Source: Candidatus Poribacteria bacterium (lineage in GTDB: Bacteria; Poribacteria; WGA-4E; WGA-3G). Taken from it: a DNA stretch of 64,000 nucleotides. Location of the stretch: contig JAPPDN010001023.1 in assembly GCA_028824575.1 (NCBI GenBank), positions 1-64,000 of the forward strand. Direction: 5' to 3'. The position numbers and the translations under genes are program-made. A model generated the notes under the pieces. That model ran no database searches. It saw only the letters and a program-made list of their open reading frames with translations, and had not been told where the DNA came from. Positions 8,377-15,410 of the stretch are shown here, in pieces. Positions within the stretch are counted from its first letter, which is position 1. Every line of letters starts with the position of its first letter.

Positions 8377-8405
8377 GCTCCTAAGTAACATAAAAACTTG
8401 GAGAC

Positions 8406-9719
8406 ATGAGCCAAATGAAATTAGCTGAAATCAACGAAGTCATCAAAGCGAGTCCAGCGATTCAGATTCAGAGCAGAATTTCACTTTTACAGCGGCGTGC
8501 GTGGAACGTGCTCCTCGCAAACGCCTACAATGAACTGCCCTATAAGGATATACATCAGGTGAGTGTCGCTGAACTGGCAAAAAAACTCGGTTTTAAAAGC
8601 AACAACCAAGACTATCTCAAGGAAACATTAAAGGCACTTGTTGATTGCACCGTGAAATGGAATCTCCTGAACAAAGACAACAAAGAGGTTTGGGGGGTTG
8701 CCTCACTCTTGGGATCCGCAGAGATCGAAAACGGTGTTTGCACTTATAGTTTTACGGCACACCTGCGCTTGAAACTTCATAATCCCCGTATTTACGCCAA
8801 ACTCAACTTACGCCTCCAAAACCGGTTCAAAAGCCAGTATGCATTGATTTTATGGGAACTGTGTTTCGACTACTTCGACACCGACCGCAATCAAGGCGAA
8901 ACGCCGTTCATCCCCATAGAGACGTTCAAAGAACTCGTCGGATTGGCACCAGATGAATATCCAGTGTTTGGGGTCCTCAACCGGGATGTCATCAAACTCG
9001 CCGTCAAGGAAATTAACGACTTGACAGACTATTTTGTCGAAGTTGAGCAGAAGCGTGTTAGCCGTCGGGTCACTGAACTGAAGTTCCGTATCACCCGGGT
9101 GAAGCAGTTGCCCGTTCAGGAGTCGCTGTTCCCGGATGTAGAGAATCTTCCCGCTGTCGCCTTTGAACTCGTGCAAGCGGAGATTAATCAGAAAGTCGCG
9201 CTACAAATCTCGGATGCTGAATGGGATTTCATTACACCTGAAAAGTTGCCGAAACCCGGCACGTATCCCGATTTTCTGTCCTACATCTCGGAGAAGATAG
9301 AGATGTCAGTGGATGCGGTAAGTGTGAAGAATCGAGCGGGTTATATCGTTGAGGCGATCCGTGAAAACTATGAGGACCCTGAGCTCCAAAAGCAACGGCA
9401 GATACGGGTGGAAAAGGCGAAAGAAAAGGCACTTGAAGATTTGACGATGGAATTCAACGCCAAGCAAAAGACGCTCCTCCGCCAAGCCATCCATGCCGAT
9501 CCGGCACTTGTTGAAAGGGCAGCGGAAAGAATCCACTCGCACATCATCTGTCAACGGCTTGAAGCACACGACACGGCTTTGATTGCCTATCAGAAAGGCG
9601 GGATGGTTGCTGCGGAGATCAACGCCATCCTTGCGGCAGAGTTCTGTCAGGACCTCCTTGCGCCCGTTGTTGCGGCGTATGAGGATGAGAGGGACAGGAT
9701 ATTGGGAGAGAAGCAATAA
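8406..9719 (+). CDS. Rep_3-family plasmid replication initiator
   Basis: A 437-residue protein. The N-terminal half (about residues 15-230) has the tandem winged-helix pattern of RepB/Rep_3 initiators: LLQRRAWNVLLANAYNEL, VAELAKKLGFKSNN, LKALVDCTVKWNLL, then YALILWELCFDYFD and ETFKELVGLAPDEYPVFGVLNRDVIKLAVKEIND. Such proteins bind iterons and open the origin. The C-terminal 200 residues are helical and charged and extend beyond a minimal initiator. An iteron array and AT-rich tract lie immediately upstream. Two starts are possible: ATG 8406 (GGAG only 2 nt away) or ATG 8415 (GGAG 11 nt away), and the second may be the true one. Confidence 0.85.
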   Translation: MSQMKLAEINEVIKASPAIQIQSRISLLQRRAWNVLLANAYNELPYKDIHQVSVAELAKKLGFKSNNQDYLKETLKALVDCTVKWNLLNKDNKEVWGVASLLGSAEIENGVCTYSFTAHLRLKLHNPRIYAKLNLRLQNRFKSQYALILWELCFDYFDTDRNQGETPFIPIETFKELVGLAPDEYPVFGVLNRDVIKLAVKEINDLTDYFVEVEQKRVSRRVTELKFRITRVKQLPVQESLFPDVENLPAVAFELVQAEINQKVALQISDAEWDFITPEKLPKPGTYPDFLSYISEKIEMSVDAVSVKNRAGYIVEAIRENYEDPELQKQRQIRVEKAKEKALEDLTMEFNAKQKTLLRQAIHADPALVERAAERIHSHIICQRLEAHDTALIAYQKGGMVAAEINAILAAEFCQDLLAPVVAAYEDERDRILGEKQ

Positions 9720-9824
9720 AAAACGGGACGTTTTTGCAAGCACCATAGAAACGTTACCCAGGAGAAAAAGGGATCACGCTGATTTTTGCGTACAAAAAAA
9801 ATTAATCCAAAAAGTGGAGGTTTT

Positions 9825-10205
9825 ATGACGAGGATAACAGAAGCCGAACGCGTCTTTTTATCGCGAGCCAAAGCGGTTACCGAAAAGAAACGCACGCGCA
9901 CCGCACACTACGAACAGCAGCTCCAGGACTTGACAGCAGAACTCCAGCACGGCGACATGTCAAAACTCATGCAGATTCTGAAAATCCTGACGAAATTAGA
10001 AAGCACACAAGCGCAACAGGATGCCCACACCCAGAAAGTCAACGCATTACGCGCAAAGCAACAGACCGACAGATCCGTGATCCGCCTCTGTGCCGATGCC
10101 AACACCATCGCCGGTACCGATGGCGCAAACTTCTTCACCAAAGCCGGGAAGGTTTTTACAGGAGACACACCTTATGACAAAACAGACGACAGCACAGGAA
10201 AGTAA
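9825..10205 (+). CDS. Small coiled-coil plasmid protein of unknown function
   Basis: A 126-residue protein. ATG 9825 is chosen because GTGGAGG lies 5 nt upstream. Residues 5-85 are mostly charged helix (EAERVFLSRAKAVTEKKR, YEQQLQDLTAELQ, KLMQILKILTKLESTQAQQDAH), predicting a coiled coil; the tail is polar. There is no signal peptide or membrane segment. It lies 105 nt after rep and overlaps the next gene by 32 nt, so the three are probably co-transcribed. I do not recognise the family. Confidence 0.6.
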   Translation: MTRITEAERVFLSRAKAVTEKKRTRTAHYEQQLQDLTAELQHGDMSKLMQILKILTKLESTQAQQDAHTQKVNALRAKQQTDRSVIRLCADANTIAGTDGANFFTKAGKVFTGDTPYDKTDDSTGK

Positions 10206-11010
10206 ACAACAAGCATTTGACCAAGCCACCCGTGCGTATCTCTCCACAAACACACAAGAGAACGTCTACCGCGAGCAAAACGCCTTGCGTTTAGACACAA
10301 ACAACAACGATAGTTTCACTCCCGACAGCCGGTTTGAATTCGCAACACCCAACTGGAACGATACGCTTACCGACGTAGAGATGTTTAGACCCTGCGGTGA
10401 AGTTTCAGAGACACTCAAAAGAATGCCAGACACACTGCACCCCTCTGAAGTGATCCACGACATCAGGGACTTGTTAAATGCCTCCTTTTCCGAACGGATA
10501 AAGGTCCATATCGTGATGTTGGTCGCCGACACCGAAACCGTAGAAGGCGCCTGCCGGCACTGCTTCGATCTTTACGGTGAGGATAGCCGCAGCCTCGATA
10601 ATATGATGACGATATGGCGCACACTCACACACGTCTTAGATACCGCCTCCGTCTTTAACGCATTCCTTGAACGGGCATGGCATCTCAACCCGACAAGCCC
10701 GTATTTCCCAGAACGCTACCGAGACATCGCCGACACCGTCCAAGAAGCACAGTTTGATAACCGTCTCCGCCAACGCGCCCCGTATTCCAACCCTTACAAC
10801 CAACTCGAACTGTTGAATGAAACGCTCAAAAAACTCGCCTATCACTTTAAGCACTGCGACGACCCGAATCAGTTATGCAAGCTTGCGAATTCTCAAGTCA
10901 GGGTAGCAGGTGCGATGCACGTCATCAACGAGAAACTCGAACGGAAACATCAAAGTGCCATACGCCATGCCGAACAACTCGCACTCAACCCTCCAACGGA
11001 AACCGACTGA
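10174..11010 (+). CDS. Helical hypothetical protein, rep operon
   Basis: A 278-residue soluble protein; ATG 10174 has GGAG 9 nt upstream and overlaps the preceding gene by 32 nt in another frame, implying translational coupling. It is largely helical, with several Cys and His residues (ACRHCFDLYGED, FKHCDDPNQLCKL). These could bind a metal, but the spacing fits no motif I know. No signal peptide or membrane helix. Probably plasmid-encoded, since it follows the initiator and small coiled-coil genes. Confidence 0.6.
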   Translation: MTKQTTAQESKQQAFDQATRAYLSTNTQENVYREQNALRLDTNNNDSFTPDSRFEFATPNWNDTLTDVEMFRPCGEVSETLKRMPDTLHPSEVIHDIRDLLNASFSERIKVHIVMLVADTETVEGACRHCFDLYGEDSRSLDNMMTIWRTLTHVLDTASVFNAFLERAWHLNPTSPYFPERYRDIADTVQEAQFDNRLRQRAPYSNPYNQLELLNETLKKLAYHFKHCDDPNQLCKLANSQVRVAGAMHVINEKLERKHQSAIRHAEQLALNPPTETD

Positions 11011-11065
11011 GGTGAAATCCGTATCGCAAAACACAACCGCCGATCTTTCATCCCACATTCTTTCC

Positions 11066-11094
11066 TTGACAAAAAGCCCATAAACCGCTATACT
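11066..11094 (+). promoter_or_regulatory. Consensus sigma70-like promoter of paralog 3 leader
   Basis: TTGACA (11066-11071), a 17-nt spacer and TATACT (11089-11094). The start site would fall just before the pseudoknot at 11110. This is the best -35/-10 pair in the window and matches the layout of the other two paralog loci. Confidence 0.8.
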
Positions 11095-11109
11095 CTCTAT
11101 ATCACGTTG

Positions 11110-11163
11110 GGCAGACATAATCAGCGTCACCGCTTGGTGGCGTGTCTGCCTACCCACTGATTA
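11110..11163 (+). ncRNA. Pseudoknot-forming leader RNA, copy 3
   Basis: P1 5' GGCAGACA (11110-11117), P2 5' TAATCAG (11118-11124), hairpin CGTCACC/GGTGGCG with GCTT loop (11125-11142), P1 3' TGTCTGCC (11143-11150), spacer TACCCA (11151-11156), P2 3' CTGATTA (11157-11163). The primary sequence differs almost completely from copies 1 and 2, yet stem order, the 6-nt spacer with CCCA and the distance to the ATG (32 nt) are preserved. This is the strongest evidence that the fold, not the sequence, is selected. Confidence 0.75.
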
Positions 11164-11195
11164 GGCGTTAACTGCGTGATAACGTGAGATTTCCC

Positions 11196-11630
11196 ATGAA
11201 AACGATTTTTCTTTTTTCGATACTGTTCTGTGCTATTGCAATCCCGACTCTTGCCGAGTTGACAGAGGCAGACCTGAATAAAATTCGTCTGATTGTCAAA
11301 GAGGAAGTCAGCGCAGACAGGGAGGGTTTCGAGAAGGATATAAAAGAGTATATCAATACCAAAAATGAGAGCATTGAGAAAAGACTTTCGCTCGTTACAA
11401 CTCTTATAGTCGGACTGATGGCACTCATAGGTTTTCCCTTAGTGGTATTGACCGTCATGATAGGCTGGAGGAGCGTAAAAGACAGCACACAAGAGAAAAA
11501 AAATATTAGGGAACTCGCTCCTGAAGATAGGCGGGTAATTGAACAACTTATACGCGACCAAGAAAAAAAAATAGAGTCGCTTACCCAAGAAATCGAAACG
11601 CTGAAACAACAGCGAACCGTCAATCCGTAA
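11196..11630 (+). CDS. Small signal-peptide/membrane/coiled-coil protein, paralog 3
   Basis: A 144-residue protein starting at ATG 11196 (the in-frame ATG at 11184 would lengthen the signal peptide compared with its paralogs). Signal peptide MKTIFLFSILFCAIAIPTLA, family motif ELTEADLNKIRLIVKEE, charged helix, one membrane helix (about residues 66-88), then a cytoplasmic-type tail ending in a coiled coil (IESLTQEIETLKQQRTVNP). The end is nearly identical to paralog 2 (IETLTQEIETIKQQRIVSP). First of four small genes spaced by 16 nt, an 8-nt overlap and 63 nt, all with ribosome binding sites. Confidence 0.75.
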   Translation: MKTIFLFSILFCAIAIPTLAELTEADLNKIRLIVKEEVSADREGFEKDIKEYINTKNESIEKRLSLVTTLIVGLMALIGFPLVVLTVMIGWRSVKDSTQEKKNIRELAPEDRRVIEQLIRDQEKKIESLTQEIETLKQQRTVNP

Positions 11631-11646
11631 AGAAGGAGACTCATCA

Positions 11647-11820
11647 ATGCACACAGAATGGTGTAATGAACCCGAAATGTCCGAAGATGAGCGAGCTTTG
11701 GAAAGACGAGAATATCAGTACCCAATATTGATAATTTCGGTTGCCGTCTTGGAAAGCATACCATCCATTGAAGGCGGAAATACCTTACTCCACACTAAAT
11801 TTGAGGATTCTTATGAATAA
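11647..11820 (+). CDS. 57-residue acidic protein of unknown function
   Basis: ATG 11647 is preceded by AAGGAG with 8-nt spacing. The product starts MHTEWCNEPEMSEDERALER, is acidic in its first half and has a short hydrophobic stretch (YPILIISVAVLESI). It begins 16 nt after paralog 3 and its last codons overlap the next ATG (tATGaataa), so it is likely translated as part of that operon. No family recognised. Confidence 0.5.
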   Translation: MHTEWCNEPEMSEDERALERREYQYPILIISVAVLESIPSIEGGNTLLHTKFEDSYE

Positions 11821-12091
11821 AGAAGGAACAGGCAAAGGCGTTGCTTGGGTAAAAAGCAACTTCAGCAGCAAGAGAGTCAGCATAATTATTGACCAAGCTG
11901 AAAAGTTTTTAGATAACATGAATTTCAGGATTATCGGAAAAGGTTGGTCAAGTGATGTTGAAAAGGAAGATGGAGAGGTGATTTTGAACGAAAATCTTGC
12001 CTATCAAAAACGCGAATGGCTCGCCTCATTATACTACATTCGCCTTGAATATAGGATACAATTCCACAGAGTCTTTTTTCCAACATCCTGA
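11813..12091 (+). CDS. 92-residue hypothetical protein
   Basis: ATG 11813 overlaps the stop of the preceding small gene, with AGGA a few bases upstream. The product is soluble and basic in parts (VAWVKSNFSSKRVSIIIDQAEKFLDNMNF..., YQKREWLASLYYIRLEYRIQFH). No family recognised. The overlap and ribosome site support translation, and the operon position ties it to the pseudoknot-led unit. Confidence 0.45.
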   Translation: MNKEGTGKGVAWVKSNFSSKRVSIIIDQAEKFLDNMNFRIIGKGWSSDVEKEDGEVILNENLAYQKREWLASLYYIRLEYRIQFHRVFFPTS

Positions 12092-12154
12092 GCGTAGCCC
12101 AACAAGGCGACTTCATACGAAACACCTTGCCTAAAAGGAAGGAAGAAATAATAG

Positions 12155-12334
12155 ATGTTTGATATTTTTGCCACGGGAAAAATAGGATTCTATCCGTCCA
12201 TGCCAGAAGAAATACAAATTATTTGGGTATCTATATCACAGACTGCCCCCAAAGGACATTGCCAATCCCAAATTGACGGGCATGAAGCTCGGATATACAA
12301 AGATGGGGAATTCTGGTTGACTCTAACTCAGTAG
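12155..12334 (+). CDS. 59-residue hypothetical protein
   Basis: ATG 12155 follows a long purine-rich site (AAGGAAGGAAG). The product begins MFDIFATGKIGFYPSMPEE and is soluble with a mixed beta pattern ending EARIYKDGEFWLTLTQ. It lies 63 nt after the 92-residue gene. Family unknown; accepted mainly for its ribosome site and operon position. Confidence 0.4.
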   Translation: MFDIFATGKIGFYPSMPEEIQIIWVSISQTAPKGHCQSQIDGHEARIYKDGEFWLTLTQ

Positions 12335-13198
12335 CTGCAATGGGATTGTCAATCTCGTCAGTATCAATTCAAAACAAAAATTCTTTTCGAGAATCCTCTA
12401 TAAGCATCTTGCCGAGAATGCCCCTGTGGTGATACCCTCTCTGTTTTGACAAACACAGCAGGCTTTGACACACGCCCATCTTGGTATCCACTCCGAAACT
12501 GACACCCCCTTTGAATACAAAAGCCGTCAACTCGTGCAGTCAACGGCTTGCTTTTCTGATGAATGAGAGTAAAACTATTCGTGAGTTTCCTCGTGCGGTT
12601 CACTTTCCGATTGTGGTTTGGTTTCAAGGAGTTTTTGTAGAACAACCACAGGTAGTGAAATTCGCTGAAAGCACATCATATACTGCAGATTGGTACGCGA
12701 AGTGGAAAGAGGGCGTTTATCAATTTTTTGATGAAATTTTAGATCTTGCACGTTTTTCGTGCAAAACTGCAGTCTTTAATAAACGGTGGGAGCCGACAGT
12801 CGCAGCTGAACTGCTGAATGGGTTGCCACGAAAACCACGCTGAAGCAAATTGCTATAAGAGTGAGTGTGAGGAAGTCAAGAATTTTCAAAGCAAAAGAAA
12901 TACGGTGTGGTAGCAAAAGCTACATGGTTGACACTCAGCATAGCGATATGTCTGATTTTGACCGAGTTTTGCGTCCTTTTTGTGTTGTTCTTTTTCCGAT
13001 GGTTTTCCTCGAACGCTGATAATCATTGGATTCTTACATTGTGTTAGGACCGAAAAGTGGTGCTCGGGGTGGCGCGGGGCGTGATTTTTTTATCAAAGGT
13101 AATTGTGATGCGATTGTCTTTTAGAGACCAGCCTGATTGTTTAAGCGTAAAGGATTTGAATTTAGGTTTCCGTTTGATTTTCGGTCTGCCACCGAGTC
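12335..13198 (+). other. Stretch without a convincing gene
   Basis: Open frames exist (for example 12481-12843 plus and 12364-12645 minus), but neither has a good start or ribosome site together with a recognisable domain. The plus frame contains a segment (REFPRAVHFPIVVWFQGVF) that could be leftover coding DNA. I see no RNA gene or repeat here. This is the margin between the plasmid-type block and the lasso island. Confidence 0.4.
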
Positions 13199-13240
13199 AG
13201 AAGAAGTCAAAAAAGATTTCTCATTTTTTTGACTTCTTCT
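13199..13240 (+). repeat. 16-bp perfect inverted repeat overlapping a promoter
   Basis: AGAAGAAGTCAAAAAA (13199-13214) and TTTTTTGACTTCTTCT (13225-13240), separated by a 10-nt loop. The right arm contains the TTGACT -35 box of the promoter at 13229-13257. It could be an operator or a terminator for upstream transcription. Confidence 0.8.
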
Positions 13241-13257
13241 CGCAAATTTGCTATACT
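13229..13257 (+). promoter_or_regulatory. Promoter upstream of the 13381 glycosyltransferase
   Basis: TTGACT (13229-13234), 17-nt spacer, TATACT (13252-13257), 123 nt upstream of the gene start. The -35 box lies inside the inverted repeat at 13199-13240, so a protein bound there would block the promoter. Confidence 0.65.
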
Positions 13258-13380
13258 TTTAGTGTTGGCTGTAGTGGTAGGTGATGAAGAAGATTTCCAC
13301 CCGCTGCTGCAATATTATGAGTTGATTGAAACCTTCAGCCTTAGTTTGTGGGAGTCTCAAATAGCATAGGATAGGTAAGT

Positions 13381-14259
13381 ATGCTCATCTCAGTGATCAT
13401 TGCGTCATATAACAGTAGAACGACTATTAAGCGATGTCTTGACTCCCTTAAAAATCAGATGACTGATGTCGAGTTTGAGGTAATAGTCGTCGATAGTTCA
13501 ACAGATGAAACCCCGCAAATCATCAAGGACCTTTTCCCTGATGTGACACTTGTCAGATTGAACAAAAGGACATTTCAAGGACCAGCACGGAACATTGGGA
13601 TCCAAAGAGCCAAAGCTGATATTCTAGCGTTTATGGATGCAGACTGTGTCGCGCCTTCGGATTGGCTGTCCAATATCATCAAAGCTCATGAGTCTCCATT
13701 TCGTGTTATTTGTGGATCCGTTCAAAACGGGCATTCAGAGAGTCTTGTGAGTTGGGCTGAGTTTTTCCTCGCGGCTTCCGAATATTTAAAAAACGCCCCC
13801 AGACGCTGTGTAAAGGTTGCTCCAGGTTGCAACATGTCATGCAAAAGAAGCATCTTTGAAGAATGTGGTTTTTTTCCAGACATTTACCGCCTAGAGGACA
13901 TGATCTTTAGTCAAAAGGTATTAGAAAATGGTCATGAAATCCTTTTTGAACCTTCGATATGTATCTATCATTTATACCGAACGCGATTAAAAGACTTGTT
14001 GAGTCGAGAAGTTTTATCGGGAAGAATTTTAAGGCGGATTTCAAAACAACAAAAAATGAAAGGAAGCGTTCTATACAAAAATCGCTTTTTCTCTTTAGCG
14101 TTTCCCTTGATTAAAACTTATCTGCCTTTTATTCGGACACTCCGGTGGGATCGAACCCTCCTTCCACGATTTTTTCGAGCAGTTCCTTTTCTCTTTATCA
14201 CATTATCTGGGACGACATTTGGGCTCATCATAGCAAGCCGGTCTCGCGATAGTATTTAA
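13381..14259 (+). CDS. Family 2 glycosyltransferase with C-terminal membrane segment
   Basis: A 292-residue protein with a GT-A fold at the N-terminus: ISVIIASYNS (nucleotide binding), EVIVVDSSTDETPQII and the metal-binding DAD in LAFMDADCVAPSDWL (about residues 90-93). The acceptor half contains FPDIYRLEDMIFSQKV, an ED-type catalytic region. A hydrophobic stretch near residues 257-285 may anchor it to the membrane. The enzyme transfers an activated sugar, probably to a lipid or cell-surface acceptor. It lies just outside the repeat that borders the lasso genes, so a link to them is uncertain. Confidence 0.85.
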   Translation: MLISVIIASYNSRTTIKRCLDSLKNQMTDVEFEVIVVDSSTDETPQIIKDLFPDVTLVRLNKRTFQGPARNIGIQRAKADILAFMDADCVAPSDWLSNIIKAHESPFRVICGSVQNGHSESLVSWAEFFLAASEYLKNAPRRCVKVAPGCNMSCKRSIFEECGFFPDIYRLEDMIFSQKVLENGHEILFEPSICIYHLYRTRLKDLLSREVLSGRILRRISKQQKMKGSVLYKNRFFSLAFPLIKTYLPFIRTLRWDRTLLPRFFRAVPFLFITLSGTTFGLIIASRSRDSI

Positions 14260-14349
14260 CCTCATTAGAATTATGGGATATCTTATCGGTTTACTTTAAA
14301 TGATTATAAAGATTGAAATAGCAAACAAATGTATATCTATTCTTCCCCA

Positions 14350-14394
14350 TCTTAACTTTGCTAAATTTTGGTCGAAATAAAGGGTGGCACTTCA
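14350..14394 (+). mobile_element. Solitary insertion-sequence right end (left copy)
   Basis: These 45 bp match 24641-24685 with a single mismatch (A at 14380, G at 24671) in the same orientation. In the other copy the segment begins with the last codon and stop of an IS3-type transposase and ends in CA, as IS3-family ends do. Here no transposase precedes it. It ends 41 bp before the first lasso gene. Confidence 0.7.
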
Positions 14395-14435
14395 ACGACT
14401 TTAACCTCAACCGCAGCTAAAAGAAAGGAACCGAA

Positions 14436-14747
14436 ATGCAGACAGAAGATAATTCAACTCTATCGATGGACTACCTGAATGCCAGGATCAAATTAAAAGA
14501 AGAAGTCTTTTTTGAGGAACTAGATGATCAGGCGGTCATTCTCAATATTCAGACAAGCACCTACTTCGGTTTAAATGAAGTAGGAACGCGTATATGGAAC
14601 CTGCTTAGTGAACATAAGCAGGTTAGAATAGTATATAATAAACTTATTGAGGAGTACGATGTCGCTGCAGAACAGATCGCGAAAGATCTACAGATTTTCA
14701 TTAATCATTTACAATCAAAAGAACTGATCGATGTCTATGAAGAATAA
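14436..14747 (+). CDS. Lasso peptide B1: PqqD-like leader-recognition protein (RRE)
   Basis: A 103-residue protein with the PqqD/RRE fold, recognisable by FFEELDDQAVILNIQT followed by YFGLNEVGTRIWNLL. In lasso pathways this domain binds the YxxP part of the precursor leader and presents it to the B2 protease and the cyclase. Here B1 and B2 are separate genes, and the B2 ATG (14731) lies inside the last codons of B1, a 17-nt overlap that implies coupling. The start follows AAAGGA. It is the first gene of the lasso operon, 41 bp after the insertion-sequence end. Confidence 0.9.
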   Translation: MQTEDNSTLSMDYLNARIKLKEEVFFEELDDQAVILNIQTSTYFGLNEVGTRIWNLLSEHKQVRIVYNKLIEEYDVAAEQIAKDLQIFINHLQSKELIDVYEE

Positions 14748-15159
14748 TCTTCAAAAATTGATGGATTTTTCCCTAAATGATTGGCAAGTGTTATTTGAAG
14801 CGTACTTCTTAATCTTTGCCCTCAAGATAAGTCTCCGTTGTTGCGGTTTTTCGCGAGTATATTATTATATTACGAAGCAGAGAGTGCCCTTGGTAGGTTA
14901 TTCCCACGAGAAAATAGAAAAACTGTGTTATCTAGTGAGATTATCGTGTCGGTATCATTTTTGTCGTGCTCAGTGTCTTCACTATGCGCTTGTAGCCTAT
15001 TACCTCCTACGTCAAAGGGGAGTTGAGGTTGATTTATGCCTTGGGGTTCGAAGAGTAGGCAGTGATATGGCTGCCCATGCATGGCTGGAATTGGAGGGAA
15101 GGGCGATTCAAGAATCACCCGAAACTCAGAAAACTTATTCATTATTAATGCGATGCTAA
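14731..15159 (+). CDS. Lasso peptide B2: transglutaminase-like leader protease
   Basis: A 142-residue protein of the lasso B2 (PF13471-type) family. The Cys of the catalytic triad is in CRAQCLHYALVAYYLLRQRG (Cys82) and the His in DMAAHAWLELEG (His116). At the third position, where Asp is common (HAWxExDG), this protein has Glu122. It cuts the leader from the precursor, freeing the N-terminus for ring closure. An alternative start at ATG 14737 would remove two residues. The 250 nt between this gene and the cyclase hold no further gene that I can see. Confidence 0.88.
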   Translation: MSMKNNLQKLMDFSLNDWQVLFEAYFLIFALKISLRCCGFSRVYYYITKQRVPLVGYSHEKIEKLCYLVRLSCRYHFCRAQCLHYALVAYYLLRQRGVEVDLCLGVRRVGSDMAAHAWLELEGRAIQESPETQKTYSLLMRC

Positions 15160-15410
15160 GCATTCTGATTTCGATTGACAGGTTTTTTTGTTGGGTTATT
15201 CTGTGTAGATAGCAGTTGGTCTGGTAACCCCTTGTGACCAACTTTTCGATTTTGTCCCTCAAAGTTGCCGTCCCGATTGGGGTGAATTAGCTCAGATTTT
15301 AGATAATTTTTCAACATTTGGACTTACAGAATTGCAACAGGGTCATTGAATATTCTGTGCGGATTTATGAATTATATTTCTAAATTCCTAGGAGGATCAA
15401 AAGTTACATT

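Larger units (their letters stand above)
8021..8405 (+). other. Putative iteron-type replication origin
   Basis: An AT-rich tract (8021-8055, nearly all A/T) is followed by seven good and one degenerate iteron (8100-8352), a promoter (8348-8376) and the initiator gene. This is the usual order in theta-replicating iteron plasmids. A second AT-rich block lies at about 7720-7765. Between 7266 and 8020 I see no convincing gene: open frames at 7247-7660 (minus) and 7779-8021 (plus) have no recognisable domain. Confidence 0.75.

Noticed and set aside
12481..12843. Open frame of 120 codons on the plus strand
   Set aside because: TTG start without a ribosome site, no domain recognised; kept only as a remark in the stretch entry.
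14380..14394. Shared word GGGTGGCAC between the insertion-sequence end and pseudoknot P1
   Set aside because: Nine bases only, in a different context, and absent from pseudoknot copy 3, so probably chance.
15281..15330. Segment resembling the D-arm of a tRNA (GAATTAGCTCAG)
   Set aside because: No anticodon arm, T-arm (GGTTCGA) or CCA-side acceptor pairing can be found around it.
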